Origin: Serripes groenlandicus
Lineage: Eukaryota; Mollusca; Bivalvia; Cardiida; Cardiidae
Reading direction: 5' to 3'
Length of the DNA stretch: 64,000 nucleotides
Assembly (NCBI GenBank): GCA_031761405.1
Contig: JASEVX010000001.1
Coordinates: 20,983,584-21,047,583 of the forward strand
In this document: in pieces, positions 13,515-22,959 of the stretch
How the letters are laid out: every line of letters starts with the position of its first letter
Position numbering within the stretch: position 1 is the first letter of the stretch
Notes under the pieces: generated by a model
Seen by the model: the letters and a program-made list of their open reading frames with translations, nothing else
Databases searched by the model: none
What the model was told of the DNA's origin: nothing
Program-made: the position numbers and the translations under genes

Positions 13515-13747
13515 TAATACAGTCGGAGTTGCCGGAGTTCCGCTTGTTTCGGCTGATTAATATAGCTTGTGTAACTGTAATTCCCTCTGTTCCGGCTGGT
13601 TAATACAGCCGACGTAGCTGGAGGTCCGACTGTTCCGGTTTGTTAATGAAGTCGGTGAAGACGAAGTTCCAGCTGTTCCGGCTGGTTAATACGGTTGGTG
13701 TAGAGGGAGTTCAGCCTGTTCCGGCTGGTTAATACTGCCGACGCAGC
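13515..13747 (-). repeat. Outer right arm, proximal part
   Basis: Inverse of the left arm at about 980-1205: TTCCGGCTGGTTAATACAGC spacers alternating with CCGGAGTT-type units. It breaks off at 13747 where the 2.1-kb insertion starts. Confidence 0.85.
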
Positions 13748-14711
13748 CATACTGAAGAATTTTGATCATCAGATAAATATCAAATATCGATAAGCCTAGC
13801 TGCGCTCTGAAACAATTCATTCGTTAATCTCCGTTAGGTTCCGTTATTTACCAATACACATTGATCACACGCTGTGACCGGGGTAATAAAACAATTAACG
13901 CCTCGGGGATAGTCGTGGCGGGCAATTAGCCAAATACACTGGTTTATAGCTTAATATGGATAAAACCAAAACATCTGTAAATTAATAGTATTTATTGACA
14001 CACGTTCCATGTTATATACATAAGCATATCCATGATGAAAACTAACAAATAGACTAACGATACACATATAAGTATGCACGATTATGGAAAATCATGGATG
14101 TTGAACTTAATTAAATAACAATTGAATAGAATAGAAAACATTCATTAATTTACTAATTATTAATGATCAATGTCTCCAATTTATACACTGTTTCTAAAAC
14201 CCGTGAACTATTGATGCGTCCAAATGCGTATTTATGGGTAAAGTCTGATATTTGTAAATTTCGGTCAAGAGAGTTGATTGAATTTTAGTTTTTAGTTCAC
14301 AACATAGTAAGGTGGATTTTATCGTAACCTTTTCCCACATACACCAGAGGACCAGAAACAGAAAAAAAACCGCATTATATCATTTTCGGCAGGAATGTTT
14401 TAGAGCAGTAAATTACCCATTTACGTTCTATTACTAAATGTATAATACCCACTTCTTTTCGCAGTTGTTAAAGATACATCATTTCACATTGAAGATTATA
14501 GTATAGATCATGTATATAGTATTAATGATTATGTAATAGGGATACGCGACTCGCTTCAGATCCCCTGGTGATACAAATTGACTTTATAAGGGTCATAAAA
14601 CTTCGGGTAAATCCGAGACCGTTTGCAACTAAGAAATATATATAATAATATTTGATATACATCGATTATAAGTGAATGGGTACTTTTATTTTGTTCTTTG
14701 TCTATATGTTA

Positions 14712-14868
14712 TTGGCGGGAGCCGGACAAAAGATCCCATGCTATTTTTGGCAGGGTGGACGAAAGCTCCCACATCATTTTTACAGTGTGGACAAAAGATC
14801 CCATGTTATTTTAACAGGGTGGACAAAAGCTCCCGCATCATTTTGGCAGGGTGAACAAAAGATCCCAC
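14712..14868 (+). repeat. 32-bp tandem array, left arm of a small inverted pair
   Basis: About five units of AAAAGATCCCATGTTATTTT plus AACAGGGTGGAC, alternating between GATCCCAT and GCTCCC versions. Mirrored at 15498-15650. Confidence 0.85.
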
Positions 14869-15065
14869 TTATAATATATATCAGCCAGTAATAAAGAGAT
14901 TGAAATGAATAAACTATATGAATATATAATTCCTATCCATTGAGCATATTATGGATGTGAATTTCAAGGTAAACAGCCAATTAATGTAGAGGGTCAAAGT
15001 TATCACCTGCTGTTTTAAATTAAAGGCAATCAAAATCTAAATTGTGTTGTTAATTGAACTCTTTA

Positions 15066-15112
15066 CATAAACTGTGAAAAATAAAACATTGAGCATATTA
15101 TTGGTGTGAACT
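15066..15112. other. 31-base palindrome flanked by 7-bp direct repeats (15066-15112 region, palindrome at 15074-15104 numbering shifted by 100: see evidence)
   Basis: The actual palindrome lies at 15174-15204: two 15-base arms (AGGGTCTTTCAAATA and its inverse) around a single G, flanked by TCTGCAT at 15166-15172 and 15206-15212. This entry's own coordinates cover featureless AT-rich sequence just before it. Confidence 0.3.
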
Positions 15113-15165
15113 TTATAAATAGCTGTACTAATGACAATGACCAGACTGTGTGTTGATTGAATATG

Positions 15166-15212
15166 TCTGCATCAGGGTCTTTCAAATAGTATTTGAAAGA
15201 CCCTATCTGCAT
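15166..15212. mobile_element. Minimal palindromic insertion with 7-bp flanking repeats
   Basis: Perfect 15-base arms at 15174-15188 and 15190-15204 around one G. TCTGCAT occurs directly on both sides, as expected of a target-site duplication around a tiny terminal-inverted-repeat remnant or a MITE collapsed to its two ends. Confidence 0.55.
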
Positions 15213-15497
15213 GAACTACTTTGAAAGCTGTTTTGTTTGTAAATACATGAACATCCACTTTTCATTGTTTTATTATCATGATGTGCTAAATTTTCAACAC
15301 TAGTAGTTACCATATGCTATATTTTGTTTGCTATATATTTACTCATAATTTTTTATTAACAGGGAGTAAATTTGACTTTATTAATCTTTTCGTTTTTTTC
15401 TGGTTTATTTTTCTATGAAATCATTTAATAAGAAGAAAATATACTCAACACCTTTACTGTCTGTCACCTTAAGACAAAAACCAGGATGGCTCATCAA

Positions 15498-15650
15498 TAT
15501 GGGATCTTTTGTCCATCCTGTCAAAATGGTGTGGGAACTTTTCGCCACCCTCTTAAAATAACATGGGATCTTTTGTCCAACCTATTAAAATGATATGGGA
15601 CCTTCTGTCAAAAATAGCATGGGAGCTTTTGTCCATGTGATCTGTTGTCC
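15498..15650 (-). repeat. 32-bp tandem array, right arm of a small inverted pair
   Basis: Four to five units of ATGGGATCTTTTGTCCA-type repeats, the reverse complement of 14712-14868. The two arrays enclose about 630 bases of AT-rich DNA. Confidence 0.85.
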
Positions 15651-15888
15651 TGTATTCGATATTGACAACGTTTATTTAACCTAAAAGAAGACCATTTAAA
15701 TCATATTTTTCTCGAAAAATAAATGCCACTTATTAAAGATAGATAATTATATTTTGTGGAGCCGTTTGCACCTAAGCGATGAATTAATTAATTAAAGAGT
15801 CATAGCGCGTTAAAGTTACAGCTACTCTTTATTTCCATATGGTAAATTATACCTGATAGCAATTGCCGGTGAAATAATTCTTCCAAAT

Positions 15889-16361
15889 GTGGAGGTCCGA
15901 CTGTTCCGGTATAGACGGAGTTCCGACTGGTATATACAGACGACGTTGTCGGAGTTCCGGCTGTTCCGGATGGTTAATACAGCCAGCTGTTCCGACTGGT
16001 TAATACAGCCGACGTAGCTGGAGTTCGACTGTTTCGGCTGGTAAATACAGTCAGTGTAGACGGAGTTCCAGCTGTTCCGCCTGGTTTATACAGCCGGAGA
16101 AGCCTGAGTTCCGGTTGGTTAATACAGCTTGAGTAGCCGGAATGATGATTTTCGACTGGTAAGTACAGTCGAAGTAATAGGAAATACAGCTTATCCGGCC
16201 GGTTTATACAGCCGGAGTAGCCGGACCTCCGGCTATTCCGGCTGGTTAATGCAGCCGGAGTAGCCGGAACTCCGGCTGTTCCGGCTGGTTGGTACAGCCG
16301 GAGTAGCCGGAGTTCCGGCTATTCCGGCTGTTCCGGCTACTCCGGCTAACTTCACGCACAT
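15889..16361 (-). repeat. Outer right arm, distal part
   Basis: Inverse of 642-1000, from GGAGGTCCGACTGTTCCGG out to CGGCTAACTTCACGCACAT. Base-by-base comparison of the outer 300 bases shows only a handful of differences from the left end. Confidence 0.9.
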
Positions 16362-16479
16362 CCAAGAACAGGATAAGATCAATATATTAGCGTGAAAAAT
16401 AACAACTTCATTTGAATAAATTGATCGAAATTTGATGACGTGTCTCTTTCTTTGTAATGTAAGGCAAAGTAATCTTAAT

Positions 16480-16641
16480 TCTAGGAACGAACGTCAAAGA
16501 GATGAAACACAGTTTTGGACCAACGTGACTGAGACCAACTTGCACCCGAATGGACAGCGAACCATTCCGAAAATTATACACCAGATTTGGAATGACGAAG
16601 TTATACCGACAGAATTTGTGGAGAACATTCAGGGACTGTCG
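16480..16641 (+). pseudogene. Broken glycosyltransferase family 32 exon
   Basis: The plus-strand frame reads ERQRDETQFWTNVTETNLHP, then NGQRTIPKIIHQIWNDEVIP and TEFVENIQGL. IPKIIHQIW followed by a polar residue and VP/IP is the opening motif of family GT32 sugar transferases (OCH1-like and alpha-1,4-GlcNAc/galactosyltransferase-like). The DXD catalytic part is missing, because the frame runs straight into a hAT terminus at 16642. A TTCTAG acceptor-like AG precedes the block, so it may be one exon of a multi-exon gene. It lies 120 bases outside the foldback-like element. Function is lost here; identification rests on this one motif. Confidence 0.6.
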
Positions 16642-16682
16642 AATATTCGACCATATGATCGAATATTCGTTGCCATCCCTAG
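16642..16682 (-). mobile_element. Solo hAT terminus
   Basis: CGAATATTCG occurs twice, followed by TTGCCATCCCTA. This is the same terminus as the hAT element at 7045-8759 with one base different. Its partner end is not found nearby. Confidence 0.7.
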
Positions 16683-16935
16683 AATATACATGTCACTGTG
16701 TGAAAAAAGACATTGCATATTGAGTGCGATGTCTCATTCCACACACTGTTATCAAATTATTGTATATTTGTAAACAACTAATTTCATGTGACTTTTATGA
16801 GTTAATATTATGTATATATGTTATGGTGACTTATGGGCCGGGTGTGGTACAATTTGTATAAAATGTGTTATTCATGTATGTAAATTCACACAAGTCACGT
16901 TAATAAACAATTATCTTATCTTATCGTATCTTATG
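16683..16935 (+). mobile_element. Probable LINE 3' tail with (ATCTT)n end
   Basis: AT-rich sequence ending CACGTTAATAAACAATTATC followed by TTATCTTATCGTATCTTA, a pentanucleotide tail as seen at non-LTR retrotransposon 3' ends. No ORF2 remnant is attached. Confidence 0.45.
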
Positions 16936-17404
16936 TACTCAAAAGCAATGTATGAAAACATACAATGTTGTTTACAAATTTGGGCAAGCTGTCAAATAGG
17001 GAAATATTGTTAACCGCAAAAGAGTCTTGTTTGTAAGCAATTGACCAATCTGTGACCTCGTGAAAATGTAACAAGTTAGTTTGAGAGGCATTTTAATAAG
17101 TGATATCCGAAAGCTACATTATCATGTAACCTTTTCCAATACACAACAAAGCAGCTGTAGACGATTTTGAAAACATCTATGCAAACAAACATATGGAAAT
17201 CACTATAAATAAAGTTATGATAATCATTTAATATAATAGATCATTTTGTGGCAAAAAGAAAATTGCTCACGCTAAGTAACTTCACCTTTTGCCGAGATGT
17301 TGTCAAATGTCCTATGCTGCACATGCGTCAAAATGCACATGGGATAAGTTTAACTACTATTTAGGATTTGCTTAACCCTTGCCCACATACAACTTTGAAT
17401 GCAA
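16936..17404. other. No gene seen
   Basis: AT-rich sequence without recognisable gene or repeat structure. Confidence 0.4.
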
Positions 17405-17626
17405 CTGTAAGGTGATGTTTGATTTCAATTATGTCGGAACCAATTCACTGAGAATCATAGGAGTGAACGATAATCAGTCACGTGATCAGACCTCATACCT
17501 TTAGAGGGAGTATTTTGGAACTTCGAAACACGATATCCATAGCTTCACACATGGTGGATTTCCGGTGGGCCTTTGATTCTCAGTGGATTGGTTCCCACAT
17601 AATTGAAATCAAACATCACCTTACAG
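17405..17626. mobile_element. MITE with ~50-bp terminal inverted repeats
   Basis: CTGTAAGGTGATGTTTGATT at 17405 is the exact inverse of the segment ending at 17626, and the match continues through GGAACCAATTCACTGAGAATCA. An internal GTCACGTGATCAGACCTC motif recurs at about 21800-21870 with a solo end of the same family. A further end lies at 17650-17700. Confidence 0.8.
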
Positions 17627-17736
17627 GTAAATCTTGTTTAATATACCAATTAAATTGAAACCAATCCACTATATGAGAATCACAGGAGTGATTAAGAGCC
17701 CAAGTTCCGAAATGCTGCTTGGAATATGCCATTTTT

Positions 17737-17843
17737 TTACCAAGAAAAATAATTTAACGCTTATAAAGACTTTATGGCGAGGTGATTAACCTTGGTAAAA
17801 AAATACCAATTTTAGTTACAACCGTTTCACGTCAAGCCCTCGA
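17737..17843 (-). mobile_element. Partial copy of the TCGAGGGCTTGGCG MITE
   Basis: Matches one end of the 56490-56737 element in inverse orientation, including ACCAAGGTTAAT and the terminus TTTCACGTCAAGCCCTCGA. It truncates the DIRS-like reading frame just upstream on the minus strand and supplies its apparent C-terminus. Confidence 0.8.
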
Positions 17844-18680
17844 TATGTGATAAGATTATGCATTGTATCCATTGACTTCAATTGGTTCTCGAGGTCATCC
17901 CCCAAGAGGTTGTTTGTCAATGGTGTACTATCATTGCATAAATGTTTGTACATGTCATTGTTCCCTGGTCGAATATGCTGCCGTCTAAGGTTAATAATAT
18001 CTCTATGTGCATAGGCAAGCATTTGAAATGCATTCCTTAGCGAGCTTGACTTATATGCACCGATTCGTTTTGAGGAGGCAATCAATTAGATTCACTTATG
18101 GTGTAAGACCTTCTGTCAAATAGCCTTGAGTGACTTGGAACTTTTTGTCATTGTCTTTAATATTCTTATACAGGGAGGAGCTCAACCACATATCTTTGTT
18201 AACCTTTGGAACGGTGAGGTATTAGCAGTTTTTGTGTCGCAACTGATTTTCGCACAGACTTGCGGTCCGCTTTCTATTAATAGGTTGCCTTATGCCTGAT
18301 TCGATGACATCTGCATTGTTCTGAACAATATTTTCTCCGAAATTATCCGGTTTTTCGAAGTCCCCACCCATTTTCAAAAGCAACTGTCGGGTCTCGCTGA
18401 ATAATTCTGGCTCTTTTTCACACAAACTGAGGGTCGTCTATATTCAGATCGTCGTCTCTAATCGACTCAACATCCTCATCAATGTTAGAAATAATTTCAA
18501 ACGACTTATTAGTATGTGTTGATGGCGAAATTATCCTCGTAAGCTTGTCCACTTTTTCCATAAGTGTCATGAAACCTTTCTTCTGCTGCATAATCAGCTC
18601 TTGATTTTACTGAATTTGGCTCTGTAAGGTACTATCTTTGTCGTGCTGGGGCCCTCGGAGGGGTTACCCTGTTTTTCAAA
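17844..18680 (-). pseudogene. Decayed DIRS-type retroelement ORF1
   Basis: Minus-strand pieces in more than one frame. 18600-18425 encodes a coiled-coil-like stretch (NQELIMQQKKGFMTLMEKVD) with stops, and 18425-18222 an open piece. The last piece contains FQMLAYAHRDIINLRRQHIR and PLTNNLLGDDLENQL. The pattern 'RR-x-I-I-x-P ... LC ... TP-T-LLGDDL' is what I recall from the gag-like first ORF of DIRS/tyrosine-recombinase elements of invertebrates. No reverse transcriptase or recombinase is attached. Family assignment is tentative; that it is a broken mobile-element gene is more secure. Confidence 0.5.
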
Positions 18681-19189
18681 AATGTTTTTTCCTCCAGCGG
18701 TCTTAGACCAATTAACCTGAAGGTTAAAGGGAAGTCATTAATTTTCATTAGACGACCATTATACAATGTACCATTACGGGTTATAGTTCATTCCCAACAA
18801 GTCGAACTACACAGAAACCGTTATCAAAATAAAGGTCAGTCTTAGAACTACCAAAATAGCAAAGAAAACATATAGGTTGACGGACCATCTTTCGTTGTAT
18901 GAGGTCAAAAAGAAGGTCACCCTTATCACGCACAGAATTTCACTTTCAATTTCAGAAAATACAGGATAATCCGAGGTTATTCAACTAAAAAGACACTTTC
19001 AGCTTTCAACAAATTCATTATTGTCCAAGGGGAGACAACTTTAGTCTCACATATTCATCTGAAATTCCCTGGACAAAATTGTCCGCCCGGCAAACCGATC
19101 CGATTTACTTCCCTTTGACCTAAATAGAATGACAGTTTTCGATAAACCGCATGATGTTATTGCGAAATAGTGTATAAAGTTTTCGATTG
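18681..19189. other. No gene seen; dispersed repeat fragment
   Basis: The end (19040-19135) resembles 9476-9575 on the opposite strand and leads into a LINE tail, so it may be the upstream part of that LINE 3' region. Confidence 0.4.
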
Positions 19190-19362
19190 ATTCGGTTCAC
19201 CGGCTAGGCAACTAATGTAAGTATCCTTTACCCTGTATATAAATTATGTAAATGTAATGTATTTTACGTCATTGAGCCATATTCTTCACGTGTATATACT
19301 TGTAAATGGTCAATGGTACTGATGTGCCGACTTGCCTGAATAAAATTTAATTGAATTGAATT
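19190..19362 (+). mobile_element. LINE 3' tail with (AATTG)n end
   Basis: Ends CTTGCCTGAATAAAATTTAA followed by TTGAATTGAATTG: an AATAAA-containing tail with a pentanucleotide repeat, characteristic of CR1-like non-LTR 3' ends. Confidence 0.6.
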
Positions 19363-20349
19363 GTACCGTGCTTTTGGGTCATAAATGGATACCTTTATTA
19401 AAATTAAATGTTTTCAGTGTTTAATTTTAGTCATAAAAGATAACGCTAGATAGTATTTTATGATGGTTTTCACTTTGAAAAGGTGCATTCAATATGTAAA
19501 TGAATTTATTTGATATAACATTTAATCTTTCTTATTTTTATTACATTTTAAAGACAAAACCCCCTTTTCTAGCTTGAAAAATCAACATTTTGATGATATT
19601 TCTCACATTAGATTCTGGTTTGGCATGATTTTTATTCACATAGAAGCAGAACTGTTTCAAGCCACTAAATAACATTGAAATTACACTGATACAAAAACTG
19701 AACGCCTTTATCTCTTATTTTCTATGACTATGAAAGTCAAGATGCTAAGTCAAAAGCCCTTAAATATGCCAGTATATGAGTGATTTGCTGTAATAAACTG
19801 GAAAGAAAAGATTGTTTATATTGCAGCATTAACTCATTTGATAGTATGGAAGCCTCTAGGACACATTCAAGCACTGGAATCACAGAAATGTGCTTCAGCA
19901 CAAAAATCTGGATGTTTTTTTCAGAAATGACACGGGAAAAGAGGTTAAGAGGAAATGTGCAAATTGCGTAGATCGAGTACATTTCTGCTGCTTGACGGGG
20001 CAACCCACCGCTCGCAGTCATGGAAGTTTTCCAGAGGCAATGAACAGGACAATTTTTAATTGGAATGGACCTAGCGCAGTTACATAATAATGCCCCTTAT
20101 ACCCAACAATAATATGCAAGACTTTTTCACTTGAAAAGGGTTCAATTAGACCTCACCAGGCCAAAATTAAATGAATAAAAATGAAATGTGGAGAATTTGG
20201 AAATGATTAAAGGGATGTAACAAAAAGTGTTATGGTTGAGTCCAAATCTTCAGCTGTTTTTGGCCGTTGAGCACTCTAAATGATAAACTTAGTTAAGGAA
20301 GGATTCCTTTGCATGTGTATCCATTGTATTCAATCAAGAATATGTTAAA
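19363..20349. other. No gene seen
   Basis: AT-rich DNA. Short open frames near 19737-20087 on both strands show no family signature. Confidence 0.4.
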
Positions 20350-21226
20350 ACAAGAGGACCATGATGGTCCTACATCGCTCATCTGATTTAATTAAATCTA
20401 ATCAGTTTTTACAATGCACAGATCCGAATAAATTGAACAGTCTTGGAAGAAGGTCCCTCAAGGAACATTTGAGCCATATTATTTTTTAATCGGGTCAGTA
20501 TTTTCGGATTTTTAAAAATTTACAATGCCAATATAAGGAAAACAAGCCCTTCTCCCTAGAGGCCATGTTTTTTATTGGATCCGAATAATTTGAACAATCT
20601 TGGTAGAGGAACATTTGTGCCACATTATTTTTACATCGGGCCAGTACTTTCGGACAAGAAGATTTTTAAAGTGTTTACAATGCACATATAAGGAAAACAA
20701 GCCCCGCCCCCTAGAGGCCATGTTTTTGTATTGGATCCAAATAATTTGAACAATCTTGATAGAGGGTCCTTCAGGGAACATTTGCGCCAGATTATGTTTT
20801 ATATCGGGCCAGTACTTTTGGACAAGAAGATTTTCAAAGTTTTTACAATGCACATTTAACGAAAACAAGCTTCGCCCTCCGTTGGCCATATTTTTCAATG
20901 GATCGGATAAATTTGAACAATCTTGGTAAAGGGTCTCACAAGGAAGATTTGTGCCAAATAATTATTAAATCGGACTAGTACTTTTGGACAAGAAGATTTT
21001 TAAAGTTTTGGCAATTTCCCCCTTTTCTGATGCCGCAGCAACCAAAGTTCTACATGGAATTAAATTATTTTAACAACTTTGAAAGAGGACCACATAAGGA
21101 ACATTATTATGAAATCAATCCATTGGTTCGGGAGAAGAAGTTGATTGTAGCAAAATGTGAACGGACGGACGACGACGGACGAAAAGCGATCACAATAGCT
21201 CATATCGCGCTCAGGTGAGCTAAAAA
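20350..21226 (+). mobile_element. ACAAGAGG...AGCTAAAA element with ~160-bp core units
   Basis: Starts ACAAGAGGACCATGATGGTCC (a short palindrome). It contains two to three core units of about 160 bp (each with GAGGCCATGTTTTT and TTTGAACAATCTTGGTA). It ends ACGGACGAC..., GATCACAATAGCTCA, a hairpin and GTGAGCTAAAAA. The same termini recur at 30591, 52491, 54287 and 61631. The hairpin close to a short 3' tail and the tandem core recall pearl/Helentron-type non-autonomous elements. Confidence 0.7.
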
Positions 21227-22249
21227 GACCAAACCCCAGGTTTTAGACCAAAGAAATCAATGTGAACAATATGAAATTGCTCATAAATAGGAATTTAAAC
21301 CCCATTTTCCCACAGGTCATCTGCTGAAGGTGCATGACATGGCATATATGTGAGAGAAAGGTGAAGGACCTGGCCATATATGTTGCTGAATATGTGGCTG
21401 GATTCACATCGCAAAATTCCCAGGTGTCGTTCTAGCATTCTACCCCCAGTTTGACAGTAAACAAAAGCAATACCTTCATTACCCTCCATACTTGGTCTGA
21501 GCATCTGAGAGTTTTTAAGGGTGGCTTCTACATGTTTTCACACAGAGAAGTGGTCCTGATTGCAGAATCCATATTGGCTTATCGGGCTTTATTGCGAACA
21601 CAGGAAGTTTCTATCAACACCGATAAATCCTTACTAATTTATAATCCGTCCTTGTTTTCACTAAATCATTGTATATCACAAATATACACAACATATGATT
21701 TAAGACATATCCCTCAATATCACTTAGCTGTTATTTTCTTTGATTAATTGTTCAAATATATAATCGTGGTCTGAACTTTATGACCGCCATATACGTTCTG
21801 AGGTCTGATCACGTGACTGGTCATCGTTCACGTCTGTGATTCTCATATAGTGGATTGGTTCCAATAGAATGGTATATAAATGGTCTTCAAATGCTAAGAC
21901 ACATACTATTTTTTGAATAACATAATACATGTATCTTTTTAACGAACAGTGCAGTAGCATGAGATCACATTTTGTCGGAGCGCAGGTTGATTTTAAACTA
22001 CACTGTGCGCAAATACCACACACGTTAAGATAATTGTATAAGCATTGTTATCACATGTTACCGCATCTTTACAAGATTTAATATTCAAGATCGTAAACAT
22101 GAGGATGAACAGATATGAAACTTTCAGAAAAACTGTATATAATTAATAAGACACTTGGGAATTATATCCAAGTATATTGGATTGCATGGCAACCGATGGT
22201 TTAATTTAATAATAAAATTTAATAAAATTTAATTATTATAGCCTTGTAT
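21227..22249. other. No gene seen; one solo MITE end
   Basis: AT-rich sequence. 21800-21870 is a solo end of the 17405-17626 MITE family (TGATCACGTGACTGGTCATC, ATTCTCATATAGTGGATTGG). Confidence 0.45.
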
Positions 22250-22290
22250 CTGGGACAACTAATGGATGGTTAAGGTATTAGTTGTCCCAG
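22250..22290. repeat. Hairpin with 14-bp arms
   Basis: CTGGGACAACTAAT and its exact inverse around a 13-base loop. Its terminus resembles the hairpin at 24605. Confidence 0.7.
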
Positions 22291-22327
22291 TTTGTATGCA
22301 GGATATATCGACACAGAATGGTATTCG

Positions 22328-22525
22328 TTAACACTTTCCCTCATACGACAATTCTGCAGCAGACGACTTTGAACATATTTTGTAACCTATGCCTAAAAGA
22401 GGAAAACATTGTGGTAAAAGGAGAAATTGCTCGATTTGAGCAATTTCTTCTTTTATCACTATGTTTTCAAAAGGCCGTCTAGCTGGAGAGGCGTCAGAAA
22501 GCGTCGATATGAGGGAAAGGGTTAA
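22328..22525 (+). mobile_element. TTAA MITE (piggyBac-like), copy 1
   Basis: First copy of the dominant family. Structure: TTAA, then CCCTTTCCCTCATACGACAA, CTGCAGCAGACGACTTTGAA, an internal hairpin (GAAATTGCTC...GAGCAATTTC), GTCTGCTGCAGAGGCGTCAG, AGCGTCTATATGAGGGAAAG, GGTTAA. TTAA duplication with CCC termini is typical of piggyBac-type elements. In all entries '+' means the CATACGACAATTC end comes first. This copy lacks about 35 bases of the left half. Confidence 0.85.
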
Positions 22526-22959
22526 AGGTGTCTGTCCGTGCGATAAGGTCCATGTGGGCATTTCTGAACAGTGTAGGTTATGCTCAACCTTTATATTTTC
22601 TCAATCGTATCACAACCTACACATGTTGATACAAAGCTTCTAACACGTCAATGTAAGTAATATGCGAGCATTACATATCTTGATATTCCTAGTTCACAAA
22701 AACCGTCTTGTACATTGTTTACGTTTCCAGAATACATAAACATCTATTTCCTCATTTAATAATCATAAGATATTGTTCGTATACTTCTTTTACCCGTGGA
22801 AATGGAAGAAATCTTTAATAAACTGATTAAAATTGCATTTTAATCCCTTTCGCTGTCCATGTCAAAAAGACGTTGATTGCCACGGTAAAAACATTTTGAT
22901 AAGTTCCGTCAACAACTTTAATCGCGTACAATAATGAAATGTGTGTCAAATTACTTTCA
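22526..22959. other. No gene seen
   Basis: AT-rich sequence, no repeat recognised. Confidence 0.4.

Larger units (their letters stand above)
13748..15888. mobile_element. 2.1-kb insertion in the right arm
   Basis: The arm sequence stops at 13747 and resumes at 15889. The insert's ends are imperfect inverses (CATACTGAAGAATTTT and the inverse of AATAATTCTTCCAAATG). No coding region is recognised. Parts: AT-rich unique sequence 13760-14700, an inverted pair of 32-bp arrays, and AT-rich sequence 15650-15880. No target duplication is evident. Confidence 0.6.
642..16361. mobile_element. Foldback-like element with long terminal inverted repeats
   Basis: The sequence from 642 inward and the reverse complement from 16361 inward are the same. 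Both start ATGTGCGTGAAGTTAGCCGG and stay nearly identical by eye for the first 300 bases, then continue into the same satellite. The left arm is about 6.1 kb. The right arm is about 4.4 kb once a 2.1-kb insertion is removed. The arms are tandem-repeat arrays, the architecture of foldback (FB/TU-type) transposons. No transposase is visible inside, and I find no convincing target-site duplication at the outer edges. A satellite inversion or an assembly artefact of a palindromic region are alternatives. Confidence 0.65.

Noticed and set aside
15066..15112. Feature entry placed 100 bases too far left for the 15174-15204 palindrome
   Set aside because: Recount showed the palindrome at 15174-15204; the entry at 15166-15212 is the one to use and the 15066 entry should be ignored.
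642..16361. CRISPR-like or centromeric array
   Set aside because: Repeats are contiguous with no unique spacers, the genome is animal, and the arrays are inverted around transposon-filled loops; a centromere cannot be judged from one window.
21295..21504. 69-codon minus-strand frame with plausible composition
   Set aside because: No recognised motif, no splice context, and it lies among repeats.
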